Shown here piece after piece: positions 8,491 to 15,331 of a stretch of DNA of 24,288 nt. The stretch lies in the IMG/VR virus record IMGVR_UViG_3300048837_000101, positions 1 to 24,288 of that record; one strand, written 5' to 3'. The DNA is from a virus. Each line of letters opens with the position of its first letter. The first letter of the stretch is position 1. Position numbers and translations under genes: made by a program. A model generated the notes under the pieces. The model searched no databases. It worked only from the letters and a program-made list of their open reading frames with translations, and was not told where the DNA came from.

Positions 8491-9066
8491 ATGGCCTTTG
8501 AAGAAGATGACGAGCATGTAGTCAAGGCTCTGGACCGGCTGCCAGAGCAGTACCGAGGGAAGGAGCGGCTGTCAGCGATGATCGCCGTTCTCGGTAACCA
8601 CACGCAGATCATGGAGAGCGTCTTAGCCGACGTCCAGTCTGGGCGCGCAATGGACTCAGCAGTCGGCGCGCAGCTAGACGGCCTAGGACAGATTGTCGGT
8701 CTCGAGCGAGTGGCCGGTCAAAGCGACGAAGACTACCGGGAACTTCTCTACATCCAAGTCATTCAGAACAATAACAGGGGCACTCCTGAAGAGATTATCG
8801 CTGCTGCAAAATTCTTCATCGGTACGACCGAGCTGACCTACTATGAGCTGTACCCCGCAGCAGTCAGTATCTTCGCGCCGAACACGCTCACGACGGACGA
8901 GCAAGAGGTAGCCGGCGCGAAGATTCGGGCGCTCATGCCGGCTGGCGTAAAGCTTGCCGAGTTCGGGCATTACGACGCTGACGCTTTCCTATTCGACGAA
9001 GAGCCAGGTCTCGGTGACACGGATGACATTAACGTTGGCGGACTTCTCGCTGATCTCTATCCCTAA
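8491..9066 (+). CDS. Baseplate protein, gpI / DUF2612-like
   Basis: A 191-aa protein with the pattern of the tail protein I/DUF2612 group. It has a helical N-terminus (LDRLPEQYRGKERLSAMIAVL), the segment AVGAQLDGLGQIVGLERVAGQSDEDYR, and FFIGTTELTYYELYPAAV before a C-terminal LMPAGVKLAEFGHYD. These are the same features seen in phage proteins that follow gpJ. In P2/Mu-like systems the equivalent protein completes the wedge and links to the fibre network. Start ATG at 8491, 5 nt after the gpJ stop, with GAGG just upstream inside gpJ. Confidence 0.75.
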   Translation: MAFEEDDEHVVKALDRLPEQYRGKERLSAMIAVLGNHTQIMESVLADVQSGRAMDSAVGAQLDGLGQIVGLERVAGQSDEDYRELLYIQVIQNNNRGTPEEIIAAAKFFIGTTELTYYELYPAAVSIFAPNTLTTDEQEVAGAKIRALMPAGVKLAEFGHYDADAFLFDEEPGLGDTDDINVGGLLADLYP

Positions 9067-9078
9067 AGGAATTTTGCG

Positions 9079-9552
9079 ATGGCTACACGTCCTTCAGAAG
9101 CTACTCCCGGCTGGGCGCCTGCTGACGTAGCGGATCGGGTAGAGCCGGACGGCGCACGAAAGCTGTCAGGTTACGCGCCAGGCGAGCCTCTGCCAGCGCA
9201 GATCCTGAACTGGCTTCTTTACAGTATCAGCCTGTGGCTGGCATACTTTGCTGGCTTCAACGAAAAAGTGAACGTCACTGGAACACGGCCTATCACAGCG
9301 GCTGATGACGGACGCCTCCTACGTCTGGATAGCTCTGGCGGCGCGTTCAACCTTACGCTCCCAGACCCAACGACGGTGTCTGGACTAAGGCTACAGCTGA
9401 AAGACATCGGTGGTGTTCTATCCACCCACGCTGTCACTCTTGTCAGGTTCGGCTCTGAGCAAATCGAAGGCCTAGCGGCAAACTTCGTTCTAGACGCGAA
9501 CAGAGGGACCTGGGTCCTCTACTGCAACGGCACCGGCTACGAATTCCACTAG
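9079..9552 (+). CDS. Short tail fibre/receptor-binding type protein
   Basis: A 157-aa protein. The N-terminal ~50 residues (ATPGWAPADVADRVEPDGAR... LPAQILNWLLYSISLWLAYF) look like the baseplate-attachment segment often found at fibre N-termini. The rest is a beta domain starting VTGTRPITAADDGRLLRLDSSGG, a motif common in phage fibre C-terminal modules, and ending GTWVLYCNGTGYEF. It may be the anchor for the RCC1 protein encoded next or a short fibre in its own right. Good AAAGGA ribosome site. The function is inferred from sequence style and position. Confidence 0.6.
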   Translation: MATRPSEATPGWAPADVADRVEPDGARKLSGYAPGEPLPAQILNWLLYSISLWLAYFAGFNEKVNVTGTRPITAADDGRLLRLDSSGGAFNLTLPDPTTVSGLRLQLKDIGGVLSTHAVTLVRFGSEQIEGLAANFVLDANRGTWVLYCNGTGYEFH

Positions 9553-9564
9553 ACGAGGCGTAAC

Positions 9565-10908
9565 GTGGGACGAAATTTTGTTCGGAAGATCTTCACGGTA
9601 GACGGCTCATGGGTTTGCCCTGCCGGTGTCACCAGCGTTAGGGCTGTTGCGCTCGCAACGAACAACCTCCGCATAGCCGGCAAAGGGAACGCTCTCGTAG
9701 GGCTTACGAGCCTGGGGGCTGCTTACGCGGTGGGGGCGAACTCCTTCGGGCAGCTCGGGGATGTCTCGATCACGTCTAAGTCCGCCCCAGTCGAAGTAGT
9801 CGGCGGGAAAGTACTTAGATCGCTATCGGCACGGAACCATGTCGTCGGCCTCGACGGAGAAGGTCTCGCCTGGGCCTGGGGCGCTAACGCGGCTGGTCAG
9901 CTAGGGGACGGCTCCATTACGCTTAGGTCATCCCCGGTAGCCGTGGCTGGTGGCCGGCACTTCCGTTGCGTCTCTGCCGGCGAGCAGCACACAGCAGCCA
10001 TCCGGATGGACGGAATAGCGTTCTGCTGGGGACTCAATTCGCTTGCCAACAGCATCCCCGGTGGAGCATTGGGCACCAACAACGTTACCGACCGGTCCTC
10101 GCCTGTTGCCGTAACCGGTAGCTACACGTTCAAACAGATTAGCGCTGGCAAGCGCTCGACCATCGCTCTTACCACCGCTGGAGCTGCGTACACCTGGGGT
10201 GGGAACGCTGGCGAGTTCGATGCTTCTGGCCAATTAGGAGACGGGACGACGAACCCGCGTTCGTCGCCTGTAGCGGTAATCGGTGGGCGGACGTTCGTTC
10301 AAGTAAGCATGGGGGACACCCATGCTGCCGCGATCGATTCGAACGGCGCAGCTTACTGCTGGGGCGAAGGGACCAACGGCCAGCTAGGTACCGGAAACAC
10401 GACCTACAGGTCTTCCCCGGTCGCTGTAATTGGCGGGAAGGTGTTCACTAAGATCCACGCCGGCCAGTACCGTACTTTAGCGATCGATACGGCTGGCGCT
10501 GTCTGGGCCTGGGGTTTTAACGGCGGCGGCCAACTTGGTGACGGGACGATCACGCAGCGGTCTTCGCCTGTCGCAGTAATCGGTGGACGTGTGTTCACTG
10601 ACGTGTTTTCAGGAGTTCGTCCAAGCGGCGGCATCACGACGGAAGGTGAAGCCTACGCTTGGGGCGACAACACAGACGGCGCTCTGGGTACTTCATCGCA
10701 GACGAATCGGTCGTCCCCTGTACTCGTTCTGGGCGGAAGAGTCTGGAACACGCGCAACACAGAAGTCCTAGGCTCTACTGTGCTGACCGTTGTCCCTGGC
10801 ACCACCTACCCAGTGGTGCTGTTCAGCGAGACAGTGCGCCTAGGGATTGAGACGGTGAGTCCTTCATACGGGACACCGTCGAGCCTTGTGCTCGAATACT
10901 TCATCTAA
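9565..10908 (+). CDS. RCC1 seven-blade propeller tail protein, putative receptor binder
   Basis: A GTG start at 9565 has GAGG at 9555-9558, 6 nt before it; the product is 447 aa. Residues about 33-394 are seven RCC1-type repeats of about 50 residues, each with an A-Y/W-x-W-G-x-N turn, a G-Q-L-G-D-G-type turn and an R-S-S-P-V-x-V-x-G-G closing motif. Seven is the full count for a closed propeller. The flanks look like the two halves of a phage glycine-rich receptor-binding fold: residues 8-31 (KIFTVDGSWVCPAGVTSVRA) and 398-447 (VLTVVPGTTYPVVL ... SSLVLEYFI). Only the first blade is degenerate. Position after gpI and a fibre protein fits an adsorption role; this is inference. Confidence 0.75.
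   Translation: MGRNFVRKIFTVDGSWVCPAGVTSVRAVALATNNLRIAGKGNALVGLTSLGAAYAVGANSFGQLGDVSITSKSAPVEVVGGKVLRSLSARNHVVGLDGEGLAWAWGANAAGQLGDGSITLRSSPVAVAGGRHFRCVSAGEQHTAAIRMDGIAFCWGLNSLANSIPGGALGTNNVTDRSSPVAVTGSYTFKQISAGKRSTIALTTAGAAYTWGGNAGEFDASGQLGDGTTNPRSSPVAVIGGRTFVQVSMGDTHAAAIDSNGAAYCWGEGTNGQLGTGNTTYRSSPVAVIGGKVFTKIHAGQYRTLAIDTAGAVWAWGFNGGGQLGDGTITQRSSPVAVIGGRVFTDVFSGVRPSGGITTEGEAYAWGDNTDGALGTSSQTNRSSPVLVLGGRVWNTRNTEVLGSTVLTVVPGTTYPVVLFSETVRLGIETVSPSYGTPSSLVLEYFI
9661..10746 (+). repeat. Seven RCC1-type repeats (propeller domain)
   Basis: Seven in-frame units of roughly 145-165 bp; the two longest (blades 3 and 4) have loop insertions (SLANSIPGGALG and GEFDASGQLG). The most constant part at protein level is RSSPVAVxGG(R/K), followed by F/V-x-x-(I/V)-x-A-G and an aromatic-rich W-G turn. 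Blades 5-7 are the most alike. The first copy has KSAPVEVVGG instead of RSSPVAV. Confidence 0.85.
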
Positions 10909-10919
10909 GGGGAGCAACG

Positions 10920-11180
10920 ATGCCATCAGCAGAGCAGCTCGCAGCGCTAAAAGAACTCATCATGCCGGTACTCGGTACGATCTCGGCGCTGGTCACTGCT
11001 CTGCTGGCCTTCTACCAGAGCAAGTGCCGGCGGGATCTCGACATCGCCTACGGTGAAATCCGTTTCCTCAAGACTGGCAAACGCACTGTCAGAAAGCCGG
11101 GTCAGATCCTCAGGAAGAAGAAAGACCGGGAAATGGTCGAAGCGCCCGAAGGCATCAAGGATCACGACCAAAGCGCTTAA
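10920..11180 (+). CDS. Small one-TM membrane protein, possible holin or lysis protein
   Basis: An 86-aa protein with one clear hydrophobic segment (about 12-32, ELIMPVLGTISALVTALLAFY) and a strongly basic, charged C-terminal half (SKCRRDLD..., RKPGQILRKKKDRE). The strong GGGGAG site lies 12 nt after the RCC1 gene stop. Size and topology, and its place at the border of the lysis region, fit a holin- or spanin-like role. No family is recognised, and the amidase is more than 3 kb downstream with the glycosyltransferase block in between. It could equally be an unrelated membrane protein. Confidence 0.6.
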   Translation: MPSAEQLAALKELIMPVLGTISALVTALLAFYQSKCRRDLDIAYGEIRFLKTGKRTVRKPGQILRKKKDREMVEAPEGIKDHDQSA

Positions 11181-11193
11181 AGGCTTGCGGTAA

Positions 11194-11248
11194 AACGACA
11201 TCCCCACTAGACCTTTCTGTAAAGAAAATCTAGTGGGGATGTTCCGTT
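11194..11248 (+). promoter_or_regulatory. Long hairpin covering the ribosome site and start codon of the first glycosyltransferase gene
   Basis: A perfect 14-bp stem (ACATCCCCACTAGA at 11198-11211 pairs with 11229-11242) is extended inward by TTTCT/AGAAA (11214-11218 with 11223-11227). It is extended outward, past a 2-nt bulge, by AACG/CGTT (11194-11197 with 11245-11248). The GGGG ribosome site (11235-11238) and the first two bases of the TTG start (11247) are inside the structure. There is no T-run after it, so a simple intrinsic terminator is unlikely; it looks like a translation-control hairpin or a moron boundary. Confidence 0.75.
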
Positions 11249-11894
11249 GAAAAACGTGTTCGTACTGCGGGTCAACGACTACCGCCCGGACCTCTGCCGC
11301 TACACCATCCCGACCGTCAAGCTGTGGGCGAGTCGCATAGGCGCGCGCTACACCGAGATCACGACGCGCGTCTTCCCCGAATGGCCGGTCACCTACGAGA
11401 AGCTTCAGGTTCACCGGCTTGGCGTTGGTGCCGACTGGAACATTCTCGTGGACGCTGACTTCATGCTCCATCCGGAGCTACCGGACTTCACTGAGACGCT
11501 TGACCGTAACACCGTAGGGATGCACTACGGCTTCAACGCTTCGACGATGTTCATGAACGACATCTACTTCGAGCGCGACGGTAGGGACCTTGGCATCGCT
11601 GGCGGCTTTGTCATCACGTCCCGGCTGACCCACGACCTCTGGACTCCGCTCGAGTTCGACTGGCAGACGGCGCGGCAGAGGCTGCGCCGAGAGTTCATCG
11701 TTGACGAGTACTGCCTGTCGCGGAACTTGGCGAAGTTCGGCCTCTACCACTCAGGCGTGGAGCGCGGACCAGAGATCGCCGAGAAGATGATCCACATCGG
11801 CAACGAAGAGAAGACCGACACAGAGCGCGCCTTAGACGTAGAGACCGCAAGACGCATTTACCTAGACTGGTTCGGACGGGAGCCCGAAGAATGA
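11247..11894 (+). CDS. GT-A type glycosyltransferase
   Basis: A 215-aa protein with a Rossmann-like opening (KNVFVLRVNDYR), a DAD metal/nucleotide-sugar motif at residues 69-71 within ILVDADFMLHPE, a mid-protein GGFVITS segment, a DEY motif near 153-155 and a late MIHIGNEEKT with a His that may complete the metal site. This is the pattern of small GT-A enzymes, in the broad GT8-like style. Donor and acceptor are unknown. The start is TTG at 11247; its GGGG site is locked in a hairpin. Its last four bases overlap the next start (ATGA), so the three glycosyltransferase genes form one unit. Confidence 0.75.
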   Translation: MKNVFVLRVNDYRPDLCRYTIPTVKLWASRIGARYTEITTRVFPEWPVTYEKLQVHRLGVGADWNILVDADFMLHPELPDFTETLDRNTVGMHYGFNASTMFMNDIYFERDGRDLGIAGGFVITSRLTHDLWTPLEFDWQTARQRLRREFIVDEYCLSRNLAKFGLYHSGVERGPEIAEKMIHIGNEEKTDTERALDVETARRIYLDWFGREPEE

Positions 11895-13462
11895 AACTTG
11901 CCGTGGTGACACTTTGCGAAGGCGAACTCTACGAAAAGGTCGCTGAGATCTCGCATCCAACGATAAGGGCATACGCCAAGAAGATCGGCGCTATCTTCCA
12001 CACCATCAAGGGGCAGGGTAACCACATCAGCATGGGCTGGCGGAAGCTAGACCTACCGGCGATGCTCAGGGACTTCGACCGAGTCCTCTACGTTGACACC
12101 GACATCCTGATCTCGCCTGACGCTCCGAACATCTTCGACATCGTTCCGCCGACCCACGTCGGCTTGTTCGATGAAGGCCAACTTGTAGACCGGCGACCGG
12201 CTAAGCAGGCGCTAAGTCAGAACCCGGCCTTCTGCGGCGACACGACCTACTACAACACCGGAGTCATGGTCTTCTCGAAGCAGCACGTCAACGAGCTGTT
12301 CTTTGCTCCAGCAAAGGAGGTAGACAACTTCTACGAGCAGACACACTTAAACTTCAACATCCACAGGTTTAACATTCCGGTGGCGAAGCTGCCGTACCGT
12401 TTCAACCGGATGCTGATGGTTGGCCCGATCACTGGTGAAGTACGGCTCGACTCCTTCTTCCTCCATTTCGCCGGCCAGTTCTCCCACACCGACAAGACGA
12501 TCATCGACATGACCTTAAGCGTCATGGCTGAAGACGTAGAGACCTGGGCGCGCGGAGACTGGAGTAAAGCGCGGAACATCTATGTCGAAGTAGGCGGCGG
12601 ACTTGGCGATGTAGTCGCCAACGAGCCGGTAGTCCGCTACCTCGCCGAGACTCTCTACAAGGGTGACCACGTTGTCGTGAAGACCGACTACCCAGCGGTC
12701 TTCACGCATCTTGAAGCTATCGTCCTAGGGCCTGGGCAGACGACAGCAGACCTTGGGCACTACCGCATAAATCTGCTGCCGAAACCCGGCGACATCTCGG
12801 AGAACCTGATCACGCACTCGCTGTGCCACCCAACTGACTATGCTTCGATCATGGCGTTCCGAGGTCAGCTCCCACCGTCTAAAAAGACGATCAGGCTATA
12901 CGCGAAAGAGATGCAACTCAGCTTCAAGAAGACTCCAGTGGCTGTCCACGCCGGCAGAGGCTGGCCGTCAAAAACCTTTCCACGCCAATGGTGGCAGGAC
13001 GTCATAGACGGATTGATCAGCTATGGCTTGCTGCCTGTGCTGATCGGCCATACATCAGCTGACGGGACTCAAGGCACAGTGAAGGGCTTAAGCGCTGAAG
13101 GCTGCTTTGACCTTAGAGAGCAGCTATCGCTTCCGGAGCTGTTCGGCATCATCAAGCAGTGCCCCGTTCTTCTGACCAACGACAGCGCTCCGCTTCACAT
13201 TGCAGGCGCCTTCGACAACTTCATTTGCTACCTGGCGACATGCAAAGCCTGGCATTTGATCGCTCCGTACCGCCACCAGAGTCAGCTCTATAAGACGAAG
13301 AACCTAGCGAAGGGCCTGATACCGAGAAGGTCGGAGCCGAACCAGCTCGACCCGGTCAGGCTCGACCACTGTTCCGAAGAAGAACTCGCAGCCTGCCTGC
13401 CTTCGCCTGGCGAAGTGGCCAGCGAAATTGCCATGGTTGCAAGCCACGAAGTCGGAGCGTAA
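11891..13462 (+). CDS. Fused glycosyltransferase: GT-A domain plus GT9 heptosyltransferase-like domain
   Basis: A 523-aa protein with two enzyme domains. Residues 1-~215 are a GT8-like GT-A domain: LAVVTLCEGELY opening, DTD at 69-71 in VLYVDTDILISPD, and NTGVMVFSKQH near 122-132. Residues ~228-500 are a GT-B domain of the GT9 (ADP-heptose:LPS heptosyltransferase) type. This has GGLGD at 236-240, VHAGRGWPSKTFP at 352-364, DLREQLSLPEL at 407-417 and TNDSAPLHIAGAF at 429-441. The GT9 half resembles the next gene product. Both metal and GT9 motifs look intact, so two reactions are likely. The ATG overlaps the previous gene's stop; GGGAG lies 8 nt upstream. Substrates are unknown. Confidence 0.8.
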   Translation: MKLAVVTLCEGELYEKVAEISHPTIRAYAKKIGAIFHTIKGQGNHISMGWRKLDLPAMLRDFDRVLYVDTDILISPDAPNIFDIVPPTHVGLFDEGQLVDRRPAKQALSQNPAFCGDTTYYNTGVMVFSKQHVNELFFAPAKEVDNFYEQTHLNFNIHRFNIPVAKLPYRFNRMLMVGPITGEVRLDSFFLHFAGQFSHTDKTIIDMTLSVMAEDVETWARGDWSKARNIYVEVGGGLGDVVANEPVVRYLAETLYKGDHVVVKTDYPAVFTHLEAIVLGPGQTTADLGHYRINLLPKPGDISENLITHSLCHPTDYASIMAFRGQLPPSKKTIRLYAKEMQLSFKKTPVAVHAGRGWPSKTFPRQWWQDVIDGLISYGLLPVLIGHTSADGTQGTVKGLSAEGCFDLREQLSLPELFGIIKQCPVLLTNDSAPLHIAGAFDNFICYLATCKAWHLIAPYRHQSQLYKTKNLAKGLIPRRSEPNQLDPVRLDHCSEEELAACLPSPGEVASEIAMVASHEVGA

Positions 13463-13466
13463 CGCT

Positions 13467-14513
13467 ATGATAGAAGACCTGATGCCAACGCCGAAAATCA
13501 ATCCGTTCGACAGCCGTAACCACAGGAACGTGGTGGCGTCTGTGCCGGCGCAGTTCATTCCGTCCTACAACATCGGCGAAGCTTTCAAAGCAGGCACAGC
13601 CAACAGCTTCATGGTGAACTCCTGGGGCGGACTCGGTGACCAGATCTGCGCCGAGCCAGCAATCCGTTTCGGGATGCGTACCTTCAAAGGCGTCTCGTGG
13701 CATCTCGCTGGACGCTGCCCATCGATCTATAGCCACCTGAAATGGGACAGCGTTACTGACACGCGGAAGAAGGAGCCAGACTGGAACTCGCACCTTGTCT
13801 TTCAGACCATCGTCTCGCCAGACCACCTGATGTGGGAATTTTTCTCGCACCTTCTCGTGCAAGCTGTGGACTACGCCTCCATGTGCATGTTCCGGATGGC
13901 GCTCCCCGTCGCCGACAAAGAGATCCAGCTCCCAGACTTCAAGACCGGGAACGCCGATGTAGAGCGTGTGCTCGCGCTCCGTCATAGCTCTGTCGTCATC
14001 CACGCGGGGAAATCTTGGCCGTCGAAGACGTTCCCAAAGGCGTGGTGGGACGAAGTCGTGAAGGCTCTCACGGCAAAGAACTTCACTCCAGTCTTAGTCG
14101 GTGCCTCTGTGAAGGGTGACGTCGGTTTCGTTGACGTTGATCCAGCTGGGTGTATTGACCTCAGAGACAGACTCAGCATCCCCGAATTCATCGAGCTGCT
14201 GAAAGGCTGTAAGCTGCTCCTGTCGAACGACTCCAGCCCTATCCATGCTGCTGCTGCCGGCGATGCCTTCATCGGGATGATCGCCACCTGCAAGCATCCG
14301 GACTTCATCACGCACTGGCGCCAAGGGAAGTTCGGTTACAAGACAAAGAACTTCGGCCTGGACGGCGCCTGGAACTACGACAACTACTCGCCGGCTCAGG
14401 AGGAAGGGTCTTTCTGCGACAATCTGCCAGCTGGCGTTATGGAGAAGATCCTACCTGAGCCGGCGCGCATCGCTGCCGAGTACGAAACGCTGACCCGGAT
14501 GTGGTACCCTTGA
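13467..14513 (+). CDS. GT9 heptosyltransferase-like glycosyltransferase
   Basis: A 348-aa GT9-type protein. The open frame begins earlier, but ATG 13467 has GGAG at 13454-13457 (9 nt spacing) and follows the previous stop by 4 nt. Motifs: SWGGLGDQICAEPAIRF near 51-67, IHAGKSWPSKTFP around 174, DLRDRLSIPEF around 230, and SNDSSPIHAAAAG near 251-263. These match the C-terminal half of the upstream fusion, so the two probably arose by duplication. In LPS synthesis GT9 enzymes add heptose. Here the donor is not shown by sequence, and the target could be host LPS or a phage surface protein. The stop lies inside a second hairpin. Confidence 0.8.
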   Translation: MIEDLMPTPKINPFDSRNHRNVVASVPAQFIPSYNIGEAFKAGTANSFMVNSWGGLGDQICAEPAIRFGMRTFKGVSWHLAGRCPSIYSHLKWDSVTDTRKKEPDWNSHLVFQTIVSPDHLMWEFFSHLLVQAVDYASMCMFRMALPVADKEIQLPDFKTGNADVERVLALRHSSVVIHAGKSWPSKTFPKAWWDEVVKALTAKNFTPVLVGASVKGDVGFVDVDPAGCIDLRDRLSIPEFIELLKGCKLLLSNDSSPIHAAAAGDAFIGMIATCKHPDFITHWRQGKFGYKTKNFGLDGAWNYDNYSPAQEEGSFCDNLPAGVMEKILPEPARIAAEYETLTRMWYP

Positions 14514-14533
14514 TGTATCTTTACATAAAGGGT
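14506..14533 (+). promoter_or_regulatory. Hairpin at the end of the glycosyltransferase block
   Basis: ACCCTT-G-ATGTA (14506-14517) pairs with TACAT-A-AAGGGT (14522-14533) with one G/A mismatch and a TCTT loop. It spans the stop of the third glycosyltransferase gene and includes the AAGGG ribosome site (14528-14532) of the small gene starting at 14541. No T-run follows. Together with the hairpin at 11194-11248 it brackets the three-gene block. Confidence 0.65.
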
Positions 14534-14540
14534 AACCCGC

Positions 14541-14699
14541 ATGACTCCCGTCGAATGGGGATACGTCGCTGGCGTTTGCTACGTCGGTATCGAGTACTGG
14601 CTTGGCAAGACGAACAAGGTCAAAGCAGGGTCTACGCTCGAGCTAGTGCTAAACGGCGTAAAGACCGTCTGTAGCGTGTTCATGCGTAAGCAGCCTTGA
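14541..14699 (+). CDS. 52-aa small protein of the lysis region
   Basis: A short ORF: ATG 14541, stop TGA 14697-14699. The product opens with a partly hydrophobic stretch (VEWGYVAGVCYVGIEYWLGK) and ends with a moderately hydrophobic segment with few charges (STLELVLNGVKTVC, then MRKQP). An LGKTxKVKAxSTLELVLNG-like pattern is familiar from small phage proteins encoded beside endolysins. AAGGG lies 8 nt before the start. The stop overlaps the amidase TTG start, so expression is probably coupled. A lysis accessory or membrane-associated role is inferred only. Confidence 0.65.
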   Translation: MTPVEWGYVAGVCYVGIEYWLGKTNKVKAGSTLELVLNGVKTVCSVFMRKQP

Positions 14700-15160
14700 G
14701 CCGGATCACGCGCATCGTCATCCACTGCTCGGACTCCCCCGATACGATGAACATCGGAGCGGAGGAAATCCGGAAGTGGCACATGGACCCTCCGCCGAAA
14801 GGCCGAGGGTGGTCTGACATCGGCTACCACTACGTCGTGACCCGCAGCGGCACCATCGAAGCCGGGCGCTACCACGACGGGGACAGCATCCTCGAAGGCA
14901 GCGAGATCGGCGCCCACGTCGCCGGCCAGAACAAGGACTCGCTGGCGATCTGCTGGGTGGGCCGGACAAAGCCGTCTGCCGCTCAGTACCAGTCGCTGAT
15001 CGTCCTCGTCTGCCTGCTCTGCGCGTCCCATGGGGTGGCGCTCGAGGGTGTCTACGGACACTACGAGCTAGCGGCCGGAAAGACCTGTCCCAACCTCGAT
15101 ATGGCCAAGGTCCGCCTGGACATCGCAGCTTCGCCCGGATGGCTGGAAACGCCCGCCTAG
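14696..15160 (+). CDS. Endolysin, N-acetylmuramoyl-L-alanine amidase (T7 lysozyme type)
   Basis: A 154-aa Amidase_2 protein that cuts the bond between MurNAc and L-alanine in peptidoglycan. The T7 lysozyme pattern is complete. Zn ligands are His10 (VIHCSDS), His122 (GHYEL) and Cys131 (TCPNLD); catalytic Tyr44 is in GYHYV and Lys129 in GKTC. Length and absence of a cell-wall binding domain fit a single-domain enzyme of phages of Gram-negative hosts. No signal peptide or SAR segment is seen, so it should need a holin for release. The start is a TTG overlapping the preceding stop (TTGA). The gene ends the + arm; its end is overlapped in antisense by a doubtful - strand ORF. Confidence 0.9.
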   Translation: MSRITRIVIHCSDSPDTMNIGAEEIRKWHMDPPPKGRGWSDIGYHYVVTRSGTIEAGRYHDGDSILEGSEIGAHVAGQNKDSLAICWVGRTKPSAAQYQSLIVLVCLLCASHGVALEGVYGHYELAAGKTCPNLDMAKVRLDIAASPGWLETPA

Positions 15161-15331
15161 GCCTCCAGGCGCGATGTTCTTGGTGTACCTCCGGGCGCGC
15201 CGTACCGAGCGCAGCAGGAGGACCGGCCACACCGTCGCCAGCGTTAGAAAGACTATGACCGCTATAGCGCCCATAGCCTCTCCAAAGCCGACAAAGAACA
15301 CGACTATAGAGCTGCTTAGAATGTCAGGCAT
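15068..15331 (-). CDS. Possible small membrane protein at the convergent junction
   Basis: An 87-aa ORF on -, ATG at 15331, overlapping the end of the preceding - gene by 16 nt, as last gene of that operon. Residues 8-42 form one long or two short hydrophobic segments (SIVVFFVGFGEAMGAIAVIVFLTLAT... split by charged EAM), followed by RSVRRARRYTK. The C-terminal ~31 residues are antisense to the amidase. Only a weak GAAG-type ribosome site is seen. The hydrophobic pattern in otherwise non-coding DNA supports it; the overlap with amidase counts against it or against its full length. It might be a holin, but there is no direct evidence. Confidence 0.45.
   Translation of the reverse strand: MPDILSSSIVVFFVGFGEAMGAIAVIVFLTLATVWPVLLLRSVRRARRYTKNIAPGGLGGRFQPSGRSCDVQADLGHIEVGTGLSGR

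Noticed and set aside
11194-11248. Rho-independent terminator
   Set aside because: Strong stem but no T-run after either arm in the + direction, and it overlaps the ribosome site and start codon of the next gene.
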